Part shown: piece by piece, positions 45,426-54,066 of the stretch
Position numbering within the stretch: the stretch's first letter is position 1
How the letters are laid out: each line of letters opens with the position of its first letter
Origin: Bacteroidia bacterium
GTDB lineage: Bacteria; Bacteroidota; Bacteroidia; J057
Direction of reading: 5' to 3'
Length of the DNA stretch: 64,000 nucleotides
NCBI GenBank assembly: GCA_033391075.1
Contig: JAWPMV010000005.1
Span: 434,001-498,000, forward strand
Translations under genes and position numbers: made by a program
Notes under the pieces: generated by a model
The model's input: only the letters and a program-made list of their open reading frames with translations
Database searches by the model: none
What the model was told of the DNA's origin: nothing

Positions 45426-45466
45426 TTCATTGAGCTAGAAAGCTTTTTCATTGAGCCTGAAAGCTT
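45426..45466 (+). promoter_or_regulatory. Two 20-bp direct repeats, candidate LytTR operator
   Basis: TTCATTGAGCTAGAAAGCTT (45426-45445) and TTCATTGAGCCTGAAAGCTT (45447-45466) differ at two positions and repeat with a 21-bp period. They end 15 bp before a good -33/-7 pair. LytTR regulators typically bind two direct repeats spaced two helical turns apart, and the operon encodes one. The match is in layout, not in a known consensus. Confidence 0.5.
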
Positions 45467-45480
45467 ACTGATTGATATTT

Positions 45481-45512
45481 CTTGTCCAGCGGAAGGGATT
45501 TGGATAGATTTG
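45481..45512 (+). promoter_or_regulatory. Predicted promoter of the LytS/LytR operon
   Basis: CTTG (45481-45484), a 20-nt spacer and TAGATTTG (45505-45512), an exact TAnnTTTG. The -7 box lies only 3 bp before the ATG at 45516, so either the transcript is essentially leaderless or the true start is the internal ATG at 45558. Confidence 0.4.
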
Positions 45513-45515
45513 ATT

Positions 45516-46589
45516 ATGAATGAAGTTGGGATCAATAAGAAAAGGATAGGCCTTCAGATGCTCTTCTGGAGTGTTATATGGGTGAGCTTACCCGTCATTG
45601 GTTGGGCATGGATGGGAGGAAATGGCTCCATGTTTATTAGAAACAGTATTGTGCTGTCACTGGCATCAGCAATAATTGCTGGAATCAATGTTGGCTATCT
45701 TATCCCCAAATACCTTTTCCCTAAAAAATATGCTAAATACATATTCCTGAGCTTTCTTCTATTGGCTATTATTTCTGTGCTTTCTCATGAATTCTGGGTG
45801 AATGTGTTTGACATGCGCGGCATGCCTTTCGGAGAGCGACCCCCACATAAAGGAGGCTTCTGGCCCAGAGGCAGGTTCTTCAAAATCTTTCCATATGTTG
45901 GCCGATCAATACCATTATTGATCTGTTTGATAGGAAGTGCCCTCTATGAAATGGCTACTTTCGCCCATATCCAAAGTCAAAGAGCCCTGAATCTACAGCA
46001 TGAAAAACTGGATGCGGAAATGAAATTTCTCAAAAGCCAGATCAATCCGCATTTCCTTTTCAATGCCCTCAACAACATTTATAGCCTTTCCATCCTTAAA
46101 TCTGAAAATACCTCTGAAAATCTCCTCAAGCTTTCGGATATGTTGCGCTATGTGCTTTATGAGTGTAATGCTGAACAAGTGCCTTTGCAAAAAGAGGTGG
46201 AATATATCCGCAATCTGATTGGTCTAAATATGCTGAAGGATAGTAAGGGATTGAATGTGAAAACTTCTTTTTCAGAAATTTCTCCTCATTTGATGATTAC
46301 ACCCTTGCTATTTGTGCCTTTTATAGAAAATGCCTTTAAACACAGCAAGATCGAGCAACTGGATAAAGGATGGATTCGATTGCGTTTGGAAGAGGAAAAT
46401 GGGCGCATACATTTTAGTCTGAGTAATAGTCGACCTCAGGAAGCAATCAGCAAGGATAGGCAAGGAGGAATAGGTCTGGTAAATGTGAAACGAAGACTGG
46501 AATTGTATTACCCACAAAGGCATCAGCTCGATATTCTGGAAAGTGATGATGAATTCAGGGTACAATTAGAAATTATTGTAAGCAATTAA
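45516..46589 (+). CDS. LytS-like sensor histidine kinase
   Basis: A 357-residue membrane kinase with four predicted transmembrane helices (about 15-35, 47-65, 77-95, 127-145). The cytoplasmic His_kinase domain (PF06580 type) follows: QINPHFLFNALNNIY with phospho-acceptor His179, then the ATPase core FIENAFKHSK (N-box) and GGIGLVNVKRRLELYY. The cognate LytTR regulator is at 47735, but a T9SS cargo gene lies in between. The signal is unknown. ATG 45516 is chosen over the TTG two codons upstream; a later start at 45558 is possible given the promoter position. Confidence 0.92.
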   Translation: MNEVGINKKRIGLQMLFWSVIWVSLPVIGWAWMGGNGSMFIRNSIVLSLASAIIAGINVGYLIPKYLFPKKYAKYIFLSFLLLAIISVLSHEFWVNVFDMRGMPFGERPPHKGGFWPRGRFFKIFPYVGRSIPLLICLIGSALYEMATFAHIQSQRALNLQHEKLDAEMKFLKSQINPHFLFNALNNIYSLSILKSENTSENLLKLSDMLRYVLYECNAEQVPLQKEVEYIRNLIGLNMLKDSKGLNVKTSFSEISPHLMITPLLFVPFIENAFKHSKIEQLDKGWIRLRLEEENGRIHFSLSNSRPQEAISKDRQGGIGLVNVKRRLELYYPQRHQLDILESDDEFRVQLEIIVSN

Positions 46590-46602
46590 GAGAGACAAAA
46601 AT

Positions 46603-47655
46603 ATGATTAGAAAAATCTTACTTTCAGTAGTAACAATTTTAATATTTATTATACCGGCCAAATCACAAGATACGCTTGTGTCGGCTTTTTTTGGACTTGA
46701 TAATGGACTACCAAGTTTATTATGTAATCAACCAGGAAGCCTGCTAGATGGTATGCCTGTTAATTTTAAATTCCCATTAGATGCATCCAGTTTATCGGAA
46801 ACTGATTTTGAAGTTTTAGATAGCCTTGGAAATATACATACCCCTATTTGTGTTTCTTTGGCCCCAGCTAATGAAAACGGAGAAAATCGAACTGTGCTTC
46901 TGATAGGTGAATTTGGTACCGCTGTTACCAATCCACCGGTTGAAGTTAGAGTTGTAGGGGATTTATTTACAACTGATACTTTATCCGGAGAGTCCGCTTG
47001 TTCAGAAATCATAAACCTAAACGGAATCATTACCACGAATGTTATTCCGCTTGATGATGGACCAAGTTTATTCTTTGCCCAAAGAATTAATGGCAATCTG
47101 AATGAATGTAATTCAGGAACACAAACGATTCAAGTTGCTTGGAATGGTGGCATTACACCGTATATAAGTGGTGATACCGAATCTGACTTATTTCAGTACT
47201 ATATTGGCTATTCTGACAGTTCTGGAGTTCTAATACCGCATGTACCTATTTCGATAGCAGATATAAATGACAACGACAACTTTCACCAACTTTGTTTTTC
47301 TACAAGTGATGAAATTGTTAAAATTTCAATGATGGCTAACACGGTCGAAGATCCAAACCAAGACCCAAATTTATACAGCGAAATTGATGTTATTTCCTGC
47401 ACTTCTTTGACAAGTATTGAAGAGAACCTCTTCGAAAAAGGGTATAAAATTTACCCGAATCCGTTCTCAGATGAAATTTTCGTTGAGAATCTGCATGGTA
47501 ATGAATACTTCATCATTTATGACTTCTTAGGGCGAAATGTTATTGAAGGAAAATGTTTAGGTACTGTAAAAATACCTGAAATAAACTCAGGGATATACTA
47601 TTTGACCATCCTAAACAATACCAATCAGACAACCTTCAAGTTAATTAAAAGATAA
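46603..47655 (+). CDS. Hypothetical T9SS cargo protein inserted in the LytS/LytR operon
   Basis: A 350-residue exported protein with a signal peptide (LLSVVTILIFIIPAKS) and a C-terminal T9SS sorting domain (about 275-350, YKIYPNPFSDEIFVENL, SGIYYLTIL, FKLIKR). The middle (about 25-260) is beta-rich with several cysteines and no recognisable catalytic motif. The DNA is visibly AT-richer than the flanking kinase and regulator genes. It starts 13 bp after the kinase and is followed by an inverted repeat with GTATATGC / GCATATAC arms, so it looks like an acquired gene. It could be a surface protein; no function can be assigned. Confidence 0.75.
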   Translation: MIRKILLSVVTILIFIIPAKSQDTLVSAFFGLDNGLPSLLCNQPGSLLDGMPVNFKFPLDASSLSETDFEVLDSLGNIHTPICVSLAPANENGENRTVLLIGEFGTAVTNPPVEVRVVGDLFTTDTLSGESACSEIINLNGIITTNVIPLDDGPSLFFAQRINGNLNECNSGTQTIQVAWNGGITPYISGDTESDLFQYYIGYSDSSGVLIPHVPISIADINDNDNFHQLCFSTSDEIVKISMMANTVEDPNQDPNLYSEIDVISCTSLTSIEENLFEKGYKIYPNPFSDEIFVENLHGNEYFIIYDFLGRNVIEGKCLGTVKIPEINSGIYYLTILNNTNQTTFKLIKR

Positions 47656-47669
47656 CTGCTTACAACAAT

Positions 47670-47712
47670 GTATATGCAATAATGCTCCCTATCGGTCGCA
47701 CTACGCATATAC
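47670..47712. repeat. Imperfect inverted repeat downstream of the inserted gene
   Basis: Arms GTATATGC (47670-47677) and GCATATAC (47705-47712) are exact reverse complements, flanked by partly matching sequence (ACAAC... / ...TAACTG). The wording resembles repeats found after accessory genes in Bacteroidota; cassette-type recombination sites are one possibility. Confidence 0.45.
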
Positions 47713-47734
47713 TAACTGATTTGGCTTAACCTAC

Positions 47735-48445
47735 ATGAAGTGTTTAGTAATAGATGACGAAGAATTGGCAAGGGCCCTGCTGGAGAATTTCATTCAACGG
47801 CTCCCGGACCTGGAACTGCTTGCCAAGTGTAAAAATCCCCTGGAGGCTTTGGATTTGATGAGCAGGGAAAAAGTGGATTTGATTTTTCTGGATATCCAGA
47901 TGCCCGAACTGAATGGGCTGGACTTCCTGAATATTCTAGCTGAAAAGCCCATGATCATTTTTACTACGGCTTATTCCGAACATGCCCTGGATGCCTTTAA
48001 TCTGAATGCACTTGACTATCTCCACAAACCCTTCTCCTTTCAGAGATTTTTACAGGCATTGGCAAAAGCCAGAGAGAAATATCATTTCAGGAAGACTTCT
48101 AAACAAGCGGAACATAAGAAAGAAAACCCATCCGAAGAGGCCTATCTCCTCGTCCATGCAGATCACAAGGTTCACAAACTCTGGCATAAGGACATCCTAT
48201 ATGTCCAATCCATGAGGGAGTATGTAACCTATCACCTCAAAGATCACAAACTCATGGCACTGAATTCGCTTAAAAAACTGGAAGAGGTATTGCCGGGTGA
48301 AAAATTTACCCGCATCCATAAATCCTATTTGGTAGCCAATGATCAGGTCAATGCCCTTGAAGGGAATCAGCTACATATAGGGGAAATCCTCTTGCCAATT
48401 GGTGGAAGTTTCAAAGAAGAGGTGGTCCGCAAGTTGTTTTCATAG
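47735..48445 (+). CDS. LytTR-type response regulator
   Basis: A 236-residue regulator. The receiver domain (1-118) has Asp7/Asp8, the phospho-acceptor Asp53 in LIFLDIQMPE, Thr in IIFTTAYSEHAL and Lys in DYLHKPFSF. The LytTR DNA-binding domain (about 133-235) has VHADHKVHKLWHKDILYVQS, TYHLKDHKLMALNSLKKLEE and FTRIHKSYLVAND. It is the cognate partner of the LytS-like kinase despite the inserted gene. The 21-bp-period repeat at 45426-45466 is its most likely operator (inferred autoregulation). All key residues are present. Confidence 0.92.
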   Translation: MKCLVIDDEELARALLENFIQRLPDLELLAKCKNPLEALDLMSREKVDLIFLDIQMPELNGLDFLNILAEKPMIIFTTAYSEHALDAFNLNALDYLHKPFSFQRFLQALAKAREKYHFRKTSKQAEHKKENPSEEAYLLVHADHKVHKLWHKDILYVQSMREYVTYHLKDHKLMALNSLKKLEEVLPGEKFTRIHKSYLVANDQVNALEGNQLHIGEILLPIGGSFKEEVVRKLFS

Positions 48446-48549
48446 CTCATTACTCCTCTCTTTCTTCCCTCAAGCCTACAATTTTTCTCCTCTTCTTCAG
48501 TTTTACTATTTTGGGGAAAAGCTTCAGCTAGCGAAAATATCACAACCTT

Positions 48550-49158
48550 ATGGAAGAACTGAGTCACATCCTTTCATCTACCTGTATCGACAAACTGAGA
48601 AGCTTGCAGGAACTGGCCACTGAGCTGGATAAAGACCTTTCTTATCATATGTTGATTAGTCTGAATGAAGAGGGGTTTATGGTGAAAAATCCTAATTATT
48701 CAGAGTTCCTTCAACAATGGCTCGAGGATTATGTCAGGCGAAAGGAACATTATTCGTCTGAAGAACTTTTGGATTGGCTCAAGGCAGAACGAGAAAAAGA
48801 ACTGGAGAAGTTTAAGGTATATCGTGAAGTAGGAAGGAAAACATACTTTAAAAAGTTTTTGGGCATCATACGATCTGAAATTGCTGAACTCGGGGAAGAG
48901 GAATCAAAAGGAGTTGATAAAAGTGATTTGCTGGATTTGATCAGAGATGATAAACTGGCAGAGGTGATGGATAAGTTAGAAAAACTGTTTGAAGAGCAGG
49001 AAGTGTATGAGGATACAGCCATGGAGCTTATATTACACCAGGGACGCTTATCTGAATTGGAGAGATTGTATGCCCAGAATTTGATGGAGGAAAAGGATTA
49101 TCTGATGGAAAAGGCAGAACTCCGTCGTGCCCTTATCTTAATTCTCAGAGAGATCTAA
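48550..49158 (+). CDS. Protein with C-terminal EAD11-like (effector-associated) domain
   Basis: A 202-residue all-helical, soluble protein. The N-terminal 115 residues form a charged helical domain I do not recognise. The C-terminal 75 residues (about 125-202) carry DLLDLIRDDKLAEVMDKLEK, an LxxLE.LY segment, and the end MEKAELRRALILILREI. This spacing of LIxxxxLxEAL, RLxxLE and NxIRxALLxL resembles effector-associated domain 11, a death-like adaptor of bacterial conflict systems. Such domains bring an effector together with a partner carrying the same domain. No effector is adjacent, so its partner should lie elsewhere in the genome. The family call is by eye only. Confidence 0.55.
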   Translation: MEELSHILSSTCIDKLRSLQELATELDKDLSYHMLISLNEEGFMVKNPNYSEFLQQWLEDYVRRKEHYSSEELLDWLKAEREKELEKFKVYREVGRKTYFKKFLGIIRSEIAELGEEESKGVDKSDLLDLIRDDKLAEVMDKLEKLFEEQEVYEDTAMELILHQGRLSELERLYAQNLMEEKDYLMEKAELRRALILILREI

Positions 49159-49225
49159 AGGATATTTGAGAAAGCCTTCTCAAATTGAGTATATTGAGAA
49201 AATCGATCTATAAAATACTATTACT

Positions 49226-50122
49226 ATGTCCGACAATAAAATGTCTCGCGGCAAAGCTATCAAGACCATGCTGGTCGGTGGCTTGGCCCTGGGAGCCGGG
49301 GCAGCCCAGGCAAAAATGAACCCCCGCTACGACGAAGAAACAATTCGCAATTACCAGATTAAAGGAAACATCAATCATTCGGCTTGTCGCTGGTGCTACA
49401 GCAAAATAGAGCTCGAAGAACTTGTGAAATCTTGCAAGGAAATGGGCCTGAAGGCGATTGATCTCCTCAATCCACCGGAATGGGAAGTCGCTACAAAACA
49501 AGGATTGGAAGTCTCTATGTCATTTGGTAGTTCGCTGGGAATTCCTCGCGGATTTAATGATCCTCAGTACCATGATCAGCTGCAAAAAGAGTTTAAAGAA
49601 CTCATTCCCAAAGCTGCTGATGCAGGCTTGAAAAGGATTATTTGCTTCTCTGGAAACAGAAATGGGATGTCCGATGGAAAAGGCCTGGAGAATTGTGCTG
49701 TAGGCCTTGAACCGGTGGTAAAACTGGCCCAAAAGCACAATATCACCATCATCATGGAGCTATTGAACAGCAAGGTCAATCATCCGGATTATATGTGCGA
49801 TCTCACTCCCTGGGGAGTTGCCCTTACTGAAAAAGTAGGTTCTGATCATTTCAAACTCCTTTATGATATCTATCATATGCAGATCATGGAAGGAGATGTG
49901 ATAGCGACCATCAAAAAATACCATAAATATTTTGATCACTATCATACAGGTGGAGTTCCGGGAAGAAATGAAATCGATGAAAGCCAGGAGCTTTATTATC
50001 CTGCTATTATGCGTGCGATCCTGGATACAGGATACACGGGTTATGTGGCACAGGAATTTATTCCCAAACATAGTGATCCCCTTGTTTCCCTCAAGGAAGC
50101 AGTGATGATCTGTGATGTTTAA
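49226..50122 (+). CDS. Hydroxypyruvate isomerase-like TIM-barrel sugar isomerase/epimerase
   Basis: A 298-residue AP-endonuclease-2/xylose-isomerase-like TIM barrel. An alanine/glycine-rich leader (about 10-28, TMLVGGLALGAGAAQA) suggests export. Conserved features are HSACRWCYSK near the first strand, GLKAIDLLNPPEWE, KRIICFSGNR, metal-ligand Glu in IIMELLNSKVNHP, Asp/His in LLYDIYHMQIMEGD, His in FDHYHTGGVPGRNEID and Glu in YVAQEFIPK. These match the Hyi-type hydroxypyruvate isomerases, which interconvert hydroxypyruvate and tartronate semialdehyde; a related keto-sugar is equally possible. The next gene starts 5 bp downstream. Confidence 0.85.
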   Translation: MSDNKMSRGKAIKTMLVGGLALGAGAAQAKMNPRYDEETIRNYQIKGNINHSACRWCYSKIELEELVKSCKEMGLKAIDLLNPPEWEVATKQGLEVSMSFGSSLGIPRGFNDPQYHDQLQKEFKELIPKAADAGLKRIICFSGNRNGMSDGKGLENCAVGLEPVVKLAQKHNITIIMELLNSKVNHPDYMCDLTPWGVALTEKVGSDHFKLLYDIYHMQIMEGDVIATIKKYHKYFDHYHTGGVPGRNEIDESQELYYPAIMRAILDTGYTGYVAQEFIPKHSDPLVSLKEAVMICDV

Positions 50123-50127
50123 GGCGA

Positions 50128-50400
50128 ATGAACGAAAAGGAATATCCTCGTTGTGGCTGCTTTTCTCCGGATAAGCATGGAAACGACTGGGAAGAAGTCC
50201 TTTCATCAGAATTTAGCCGAAAAGAATTTCTGAAGGTGCGTAAAGGTACGGGCTGTGAAAGCTGCCAGGTAAAACGCTATACTTCAGAAGCCACTCGCTG
50301 CAAGAGATGCGAGATAATCAGGGCTTATCTGTCATGTATGCACAGGCGTCCTGAGCAACTCCTGTTATTTGAAGAAGAGGAAATTCGACCAAATGATTAA
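50128..50400 (+). CDS. Small cysteine-rich zinc-ribbon-like protein
   Basis: A 90-residue protein with eight cysteines in pairs: CGC near residue 9-11, CESC at about 43-46, CKRC at about 57-60, and a lone Cys70. This suggests a metal-binding knuckle. It starts 5 bp after the isomerase-like gene, so it is co-transcribed, and its 3' end forms one arm of the terminator. I recognise no family and cannot assign a function. Confidence 0.6.
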   Translation: MNEKEYPRCGCFSPDKHGNDWEEVLSSEFSRKEFLKVRKGTGCESCQVKRYTSEATRCKRCEIIRAYLSCMHRRPEQLLLFEEEEIRPND

Positions 50401-50418
50401 TTAAGTCGATTTCCTCTT
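50376..50418 (+). terminator. Terminator overlapping the 3' end of the small Cys-rich gene
   Basis: AGAGGAAATTCGAC pairs with GTCGATTTCCTCT (one bulge) and is followed by a T-run at 50417-50421. The stop codon lies in the loop. Confidence 0.75.
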
Positions 50419-50486
50419 TTTCTGTATTCCTACCAAATTTTAGCTTGCTGCATTATTTACGATTACATATTCCAAAAACTCTTTCT

Positions 50487-53400
50487 ATGAACTTGTTCAG
50501 CAAATCATTAGTCGCTGTCCTGTTATGCTTCCTTCTGGGAAGTTTGTCTGCGCAGGAGGCGAAAAAAGACAGCACAAAAAAGAAAAAGCCCAAAACACCT
50601 CTGAGTCTGGAAGCCGGACGTACGATGCAATTGAATACGACCGAAGGTACCTGGATGTCTTTGGATGTAAGCCCGGATGGGAAACAGATTACCTTTGACC
50701 TCTTGGGGGATATTTATCTTCTTCCTATGGAAGGAGGAAAAGCCAAAAGAGTCACCAAAGGAATGGCTTATGATACCCATCCCAAGTTTAGCCCGGATGG
50801 TAAGTCTATAGTTTTCACCTCCGATAGAGATGGAAATGAAAATATCTGGATCAAAAATCTGGAAAGTGGAGATTCTACTCAGATTACCAAGGAAAAAACA
50901 GACCACATGCAGTCTGCGGAATGGACCCCGGATGGAAACTACATCGTAGTGGTTCATGGCCAAAGAAACTGGAAACTTTACATGCATCATAAAGATGGAG
51001 GTAAAGGTGTTCAGTTGATCAAAAAGCCCGATGCAATCAAGGTTTCCGAACCAGCTTTTGGTCCGGATGAAAGGTACATCTGGTTCTCTCAAAGAAGAGG
51101 AGCCTGGCAGTATAATGCCCAATTACCCCAATACCAACTCGCAACCTATGATCGTGAGACTGGAGAAATAGCTCAGCAGACCAATAGATATGGTTCTGCA
51201 TTCGCACCCACCCTTTCTCCTGATGGAAAATGGCTGGTATACGGGAGTCGCTACAATACGGAAACAGGCCTGGTAAAAAGAAATCTTGATACAGGAGAAG
51301 AGGATTGGCTGGCTTATCCTGTCCAAAGAGATGAGCAGGAATCTATCGCTCCTTTGGGGGTTTATCCTGCGATGTCTTTTACCCCTGACAGCAAATTTGT
51401 AATAGCTAGCTATGGAGGAAAGATTTGGAAAGTACCAGTAAATGGAGGAGAAGCTCAAAATATCCCCTTTGAAGTAAATGAAAGTTATGACCTGGGACCA
51501 GAAGTAAGGTTTGACTATCCTATTTCTGACGAAAAGGATATGATTGCTACCCAGATTAGAAATCCTCAACTCTCTCCGGATGGAAAGAAACTGGCCTTTA
51601 CCGTACTCAATCGCCTTTATGTGATGAATTATCCAGAAGGAGAGCCTAAAAGATTGACCGAGAATAATTTTACCGAAGCTATGCCTAGCTGGAACAGCGA
51701 TAGCAAACATTTAGCTTTCGTAAGCTGGGAAGGCGAAGAAGGGCATATTTATAAGATAAATGTAGAAGGAGGAAATCCTCAAAAGATCACTAATCAGGGA
51801 GGAATCTATACAGAACCTGCCTGGGATTCTCGTTCCAATAGAATCGTCTTTCTGATGGGAGCAGCCCAAAACTTCAAAGATGCCATTGGGCCTTTTGCTT
51901 TTGGTGCTTCTCGAAATCTGGCCTGGGTCTCAGCAAATGGAGGAGATATTAGCAAGATCATGGCTTCTAATGGACGCTCAAATCCTCACTTTGTAAAGAA
52001 AAACGAGCGCATCTACCTTTCTCATGGTCAAAAAGGATTAAGTTCTATCCGTTGGGATGGTACGGACGAAAAGATACACATCAAAGTAAGTGGTATCACC
52101 TCTTTCCCTGCTCTCAATCCCGAAAATGGACATGATCACAATCATGGTATCCCGAGTCTGATGTACAATGATTCGGAGAAAGAACCTCAGAGAAAGCCTA
52201 CCAAAGCCTCTGTTATAACGATGGCTCCGGAAGGAGATCGCGCCCTGGCCAAAATCAACAATGAAGTCTATATCGTAACAATTCCATATGTCGGGAAAGA
52301 CGTACCTGAAATCAATGTAGCCAATCCCGAAGCTGCTGCCTTCCCAGCCATGAAGGCTACAGATATGGGTGGGGAATTCCCCCATTGGAGTTCGGATGCA
52401 AAAAGAGTCAATTACTCTCTGGGTAATGCCTATTTCTCTTATGATATAGCGGAAGCCAAACGGGTGAAAGAGGAGTTGAAAAAGAAAAAGAAGGAAGAAG
52501 CCAAGAAGAAGGCTCAGGAGGCAAAAGAAGGTAAAAAAGAAGAGAAAAAGGACGAAAAGAAAGAAGAGAAAAAAGAAGATGAGGGATATAAAGCCAAAGA
52601 AATCAGAATTAAGGTGACTGTTGAAAAGGACGTTCCGGAAGGGAAGATTCTCCTGAAAGGCGCTCGTCTGATCACCATGAATGGCGACCTTATTTATGAG
52701 CGTGGAGATATTCTGGTTGAAAATGCGCGTATCAAAAAAGTGGGTAAAAGCGGTTCAGTAAAAGCCCCTTCTGGTACCAAAGTCATGAATATGCGCGGCA
52801 AAACCATCGTTCCGGGCTTTGTGGATACCCATGCTCATATGTGGCCAAATTGGGGTATTCACAAAAACCAGATTTGGATTTATGCTGCTAATTTGGCGTA
52901 TGGAGTTACCACAACCCGCGACCCTCAGACAGCAACTACAGATGTATTGACGTATGCGGATATGGTTGAAACCGGTGACATGGTTGGTCCAAGGGTTTAC
53001 TCTACCGGACCTGGCGTAGGTTTCTGGGCATACCGCATCAAGAGCCTAAAGCATGCGAAAAAAGTATTGAAGCAGTATTCTGAATACTACAATACCAAAA
53101 CTATTAAAATGTATTTGGTCGGAAATCGCCAGCAAAGACAGTGGGTGATCCAGGCAGCTAAGGAGCAAGGCCTGATGCCAACTACAGAAGGTGGTTTGGA
53201 CTTCAAACTCAATATGACTCAGGTCGTGGATGGATATCCTGGGCATGAGCATTCCTTCCCGATCTATCCAATTTATGGGGATGTATTGCAGTTGATGAAT
53301 GAAACTCAAACGGCTTATACTCCGACTTTATTGGTGGCTTATGGAGGGCCCTGGGCAGAAAACTATTTCTATGCGACTGAAGATGTAGCTGGAGATAAAA

Positions 53401-53897
53401 AGCTCAAGCATTTTACCGCAAAGGAGGAATTGGACCAAAAATCGCGTCGACGCGGAGGATGGTTTATGGACGAAGAACATATTTTCAGCCGCCATTCTGA
53501 GTTTGTAAATGATCTGGTGAAAGCTGGGGGAATATCAGGAGTAGGTTCACATGGTCAGTTGCAAGGCCTGGGTTATCACTGGGAACTTTGGGCAATGGCT
53601 TCCGGAGGAATCAGCAACCACAATGCCTTGAAAACAGCAACCATTTTGGGAGCAAGGGCAATAGGATTGGAGAAAGATCTGGGTTCTCTGGAAGCAGGAA
53701 AACTGGCCGACCTTATCATCCTTGATAAGAACCCCCTGACAAATATTCGTAACACGAACAGTGTTAGATACGTTATGAAGAATGGGCGGCTTTATGAGGG
53801 TAATACTTTGAATGAAGTATATCCCCGCGTAAAGGATGCACCAGAATTCCTGATACAGGAAGCAGGACCGTCAGGACTGCCCGGTATCCGGAACTAG
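50487..53897 (+). CDS. Secreted TolB-type propeller / amidohydrolase fusion
   Basis: A 1136-residue exported enzyme. I choose ATG 50487, which gives a clean signal peptide (VAVLLCFLLGSLSAQ), rather than the upstream TTG. A PD40/TolB-like beta-propeller fills about residues 45-640 (PDGKQITFDLLGDIYLLPME, SPDGKSIVFTSDRDGNENIW). A Lys/Glu-rich linker follows (about 660-705). The amidohydrolase domain (about 715-1120) has metal motif VDTHAHMWPNWG, a histidine in YPGHEHSF and a C-terminal LADLIILDKNPL. This architecture is common in Bacteroidota and gamma-proteobacteria; the substrate, perhaps a peptide or a cyclic amide, is unknown. It is monocistronic with terminators on both sides. Confidence 0.9.
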   Translation: MNLFSKSLVAVLLCFLLGSLSAQEAKKDSTKKKKPKTPLSLEAGRTMQLNTTEGTWMSLDVSPDGKQITFDLLGDIYLLPMEGGKAKRVTKGMAYDTHPKFSPDGKSIVFTSDRDGNENIWIKNLESGDSTQITKEKTDHMQSAEWTPDGNYIVVVHGQRNWKLYMHHKDGGKGVQLIKKPDAIKVSEPAFGPDERYIWFSQRRGAWQYNAQLPQYQLATYDRETGEIAQQTNRYGSAFAPTLSPDGKWLVYGSRYNTETGLVKRNLDTGEEDWLAYPVQRDEQESIAPLGVYPAMSFTPDSKFVIASYGGKIWKVPVNGGEAQNIPFEVNESYDLGPEVRFDYPISDEKDMIATQIRNPQLSPDGKKLAFTVLNRLYVMNYPEGEPKRLTENNFTEAMPSWNSDSKHLAFVSWEGEEGHIYKINVEGGNPQKITNQGGIYTEPAWDSRSNRIVFLMGAAQNFKDAIGPFAFGASRNLAWVSANGGDISKIMASNGRSNPHFVKKNERIYLSHGQKGLSSIRWDGTDEKIHIKVSGITSFPALNPENGHDHNHGIPSLMYNDSEKEPQRKPTKASVITMAPEGDRALAKINNEVYIVTIPYVGKDVPEINVANPEAAAFPAMKATDMGGEFPHWSSDAKRVNYSLGNAYFSYDIAEAKRVKEELKKKKKEEAKKKAQEAKEGKKEEKKDEKKEEKKEDEGYKAKEIRIKVTVEKDVPEGKILLKGARLITMNGDLIYERGDILVENARIKKVGKSGSVKAPSGTKVMNMRGKTIVPGFVDTHAHMWPNWGIHKNQIWIYAANLAYGVTTTRDPQTATTDVLTYADMVETGDMVGPRVYSTGPGVGFWAYRIKSLKHAKKVLKQYSEYYNTKTIKMYLVGNRQQRQWVIQAAKEQGLMPTTEGGLDFKLNMTQVVDGYPGHEHSFPIYPIYGDVLQLMNETQTAYTPTLLVAYGGPWAENYFYATEDVAGDKKLKHFTAKEELDQKSRRRGGWFMDEEHIFSRHSEFVNDLVKAGGISGVGSHGQLQGLGYHWELWAMASGGISNHNALKTATILGARAIGLEKDLGSLEAGKLADLIILDKNPLTNIRNTNSVRYVMKNGRLYEGNTLNEVYPRVKDAPEFLIQEAGPSGLPGIRN

Positions 53898-53913
53898 TAC
53901 GGAAACAATAAAC

Positions 53914-53964
53914 AAAGGCAGGGAAAGTGACTATGAGTTGTCTTAGGTCATTTCCCCTGCTTTT
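53914..53964 (+). terminator. Terminator after the amidohydrolase gene
   Basis: AAAGGCAGGGAAAGTGAC and GTCATTTCCCCTGCTTTT form a long imperfect stem with a 15-nt loop ending in TTTTG. Confidence 0.7.
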
Positions 53965-54066
53965 GTATTTTCAAACATTGGGCTTTTTATGTATCATGGA
54001 AACTAGATATATAAACAAAGGTGTGGAGAATGAGTTTCGCAAAGAAACATCCTTTGGCATAAAAGA

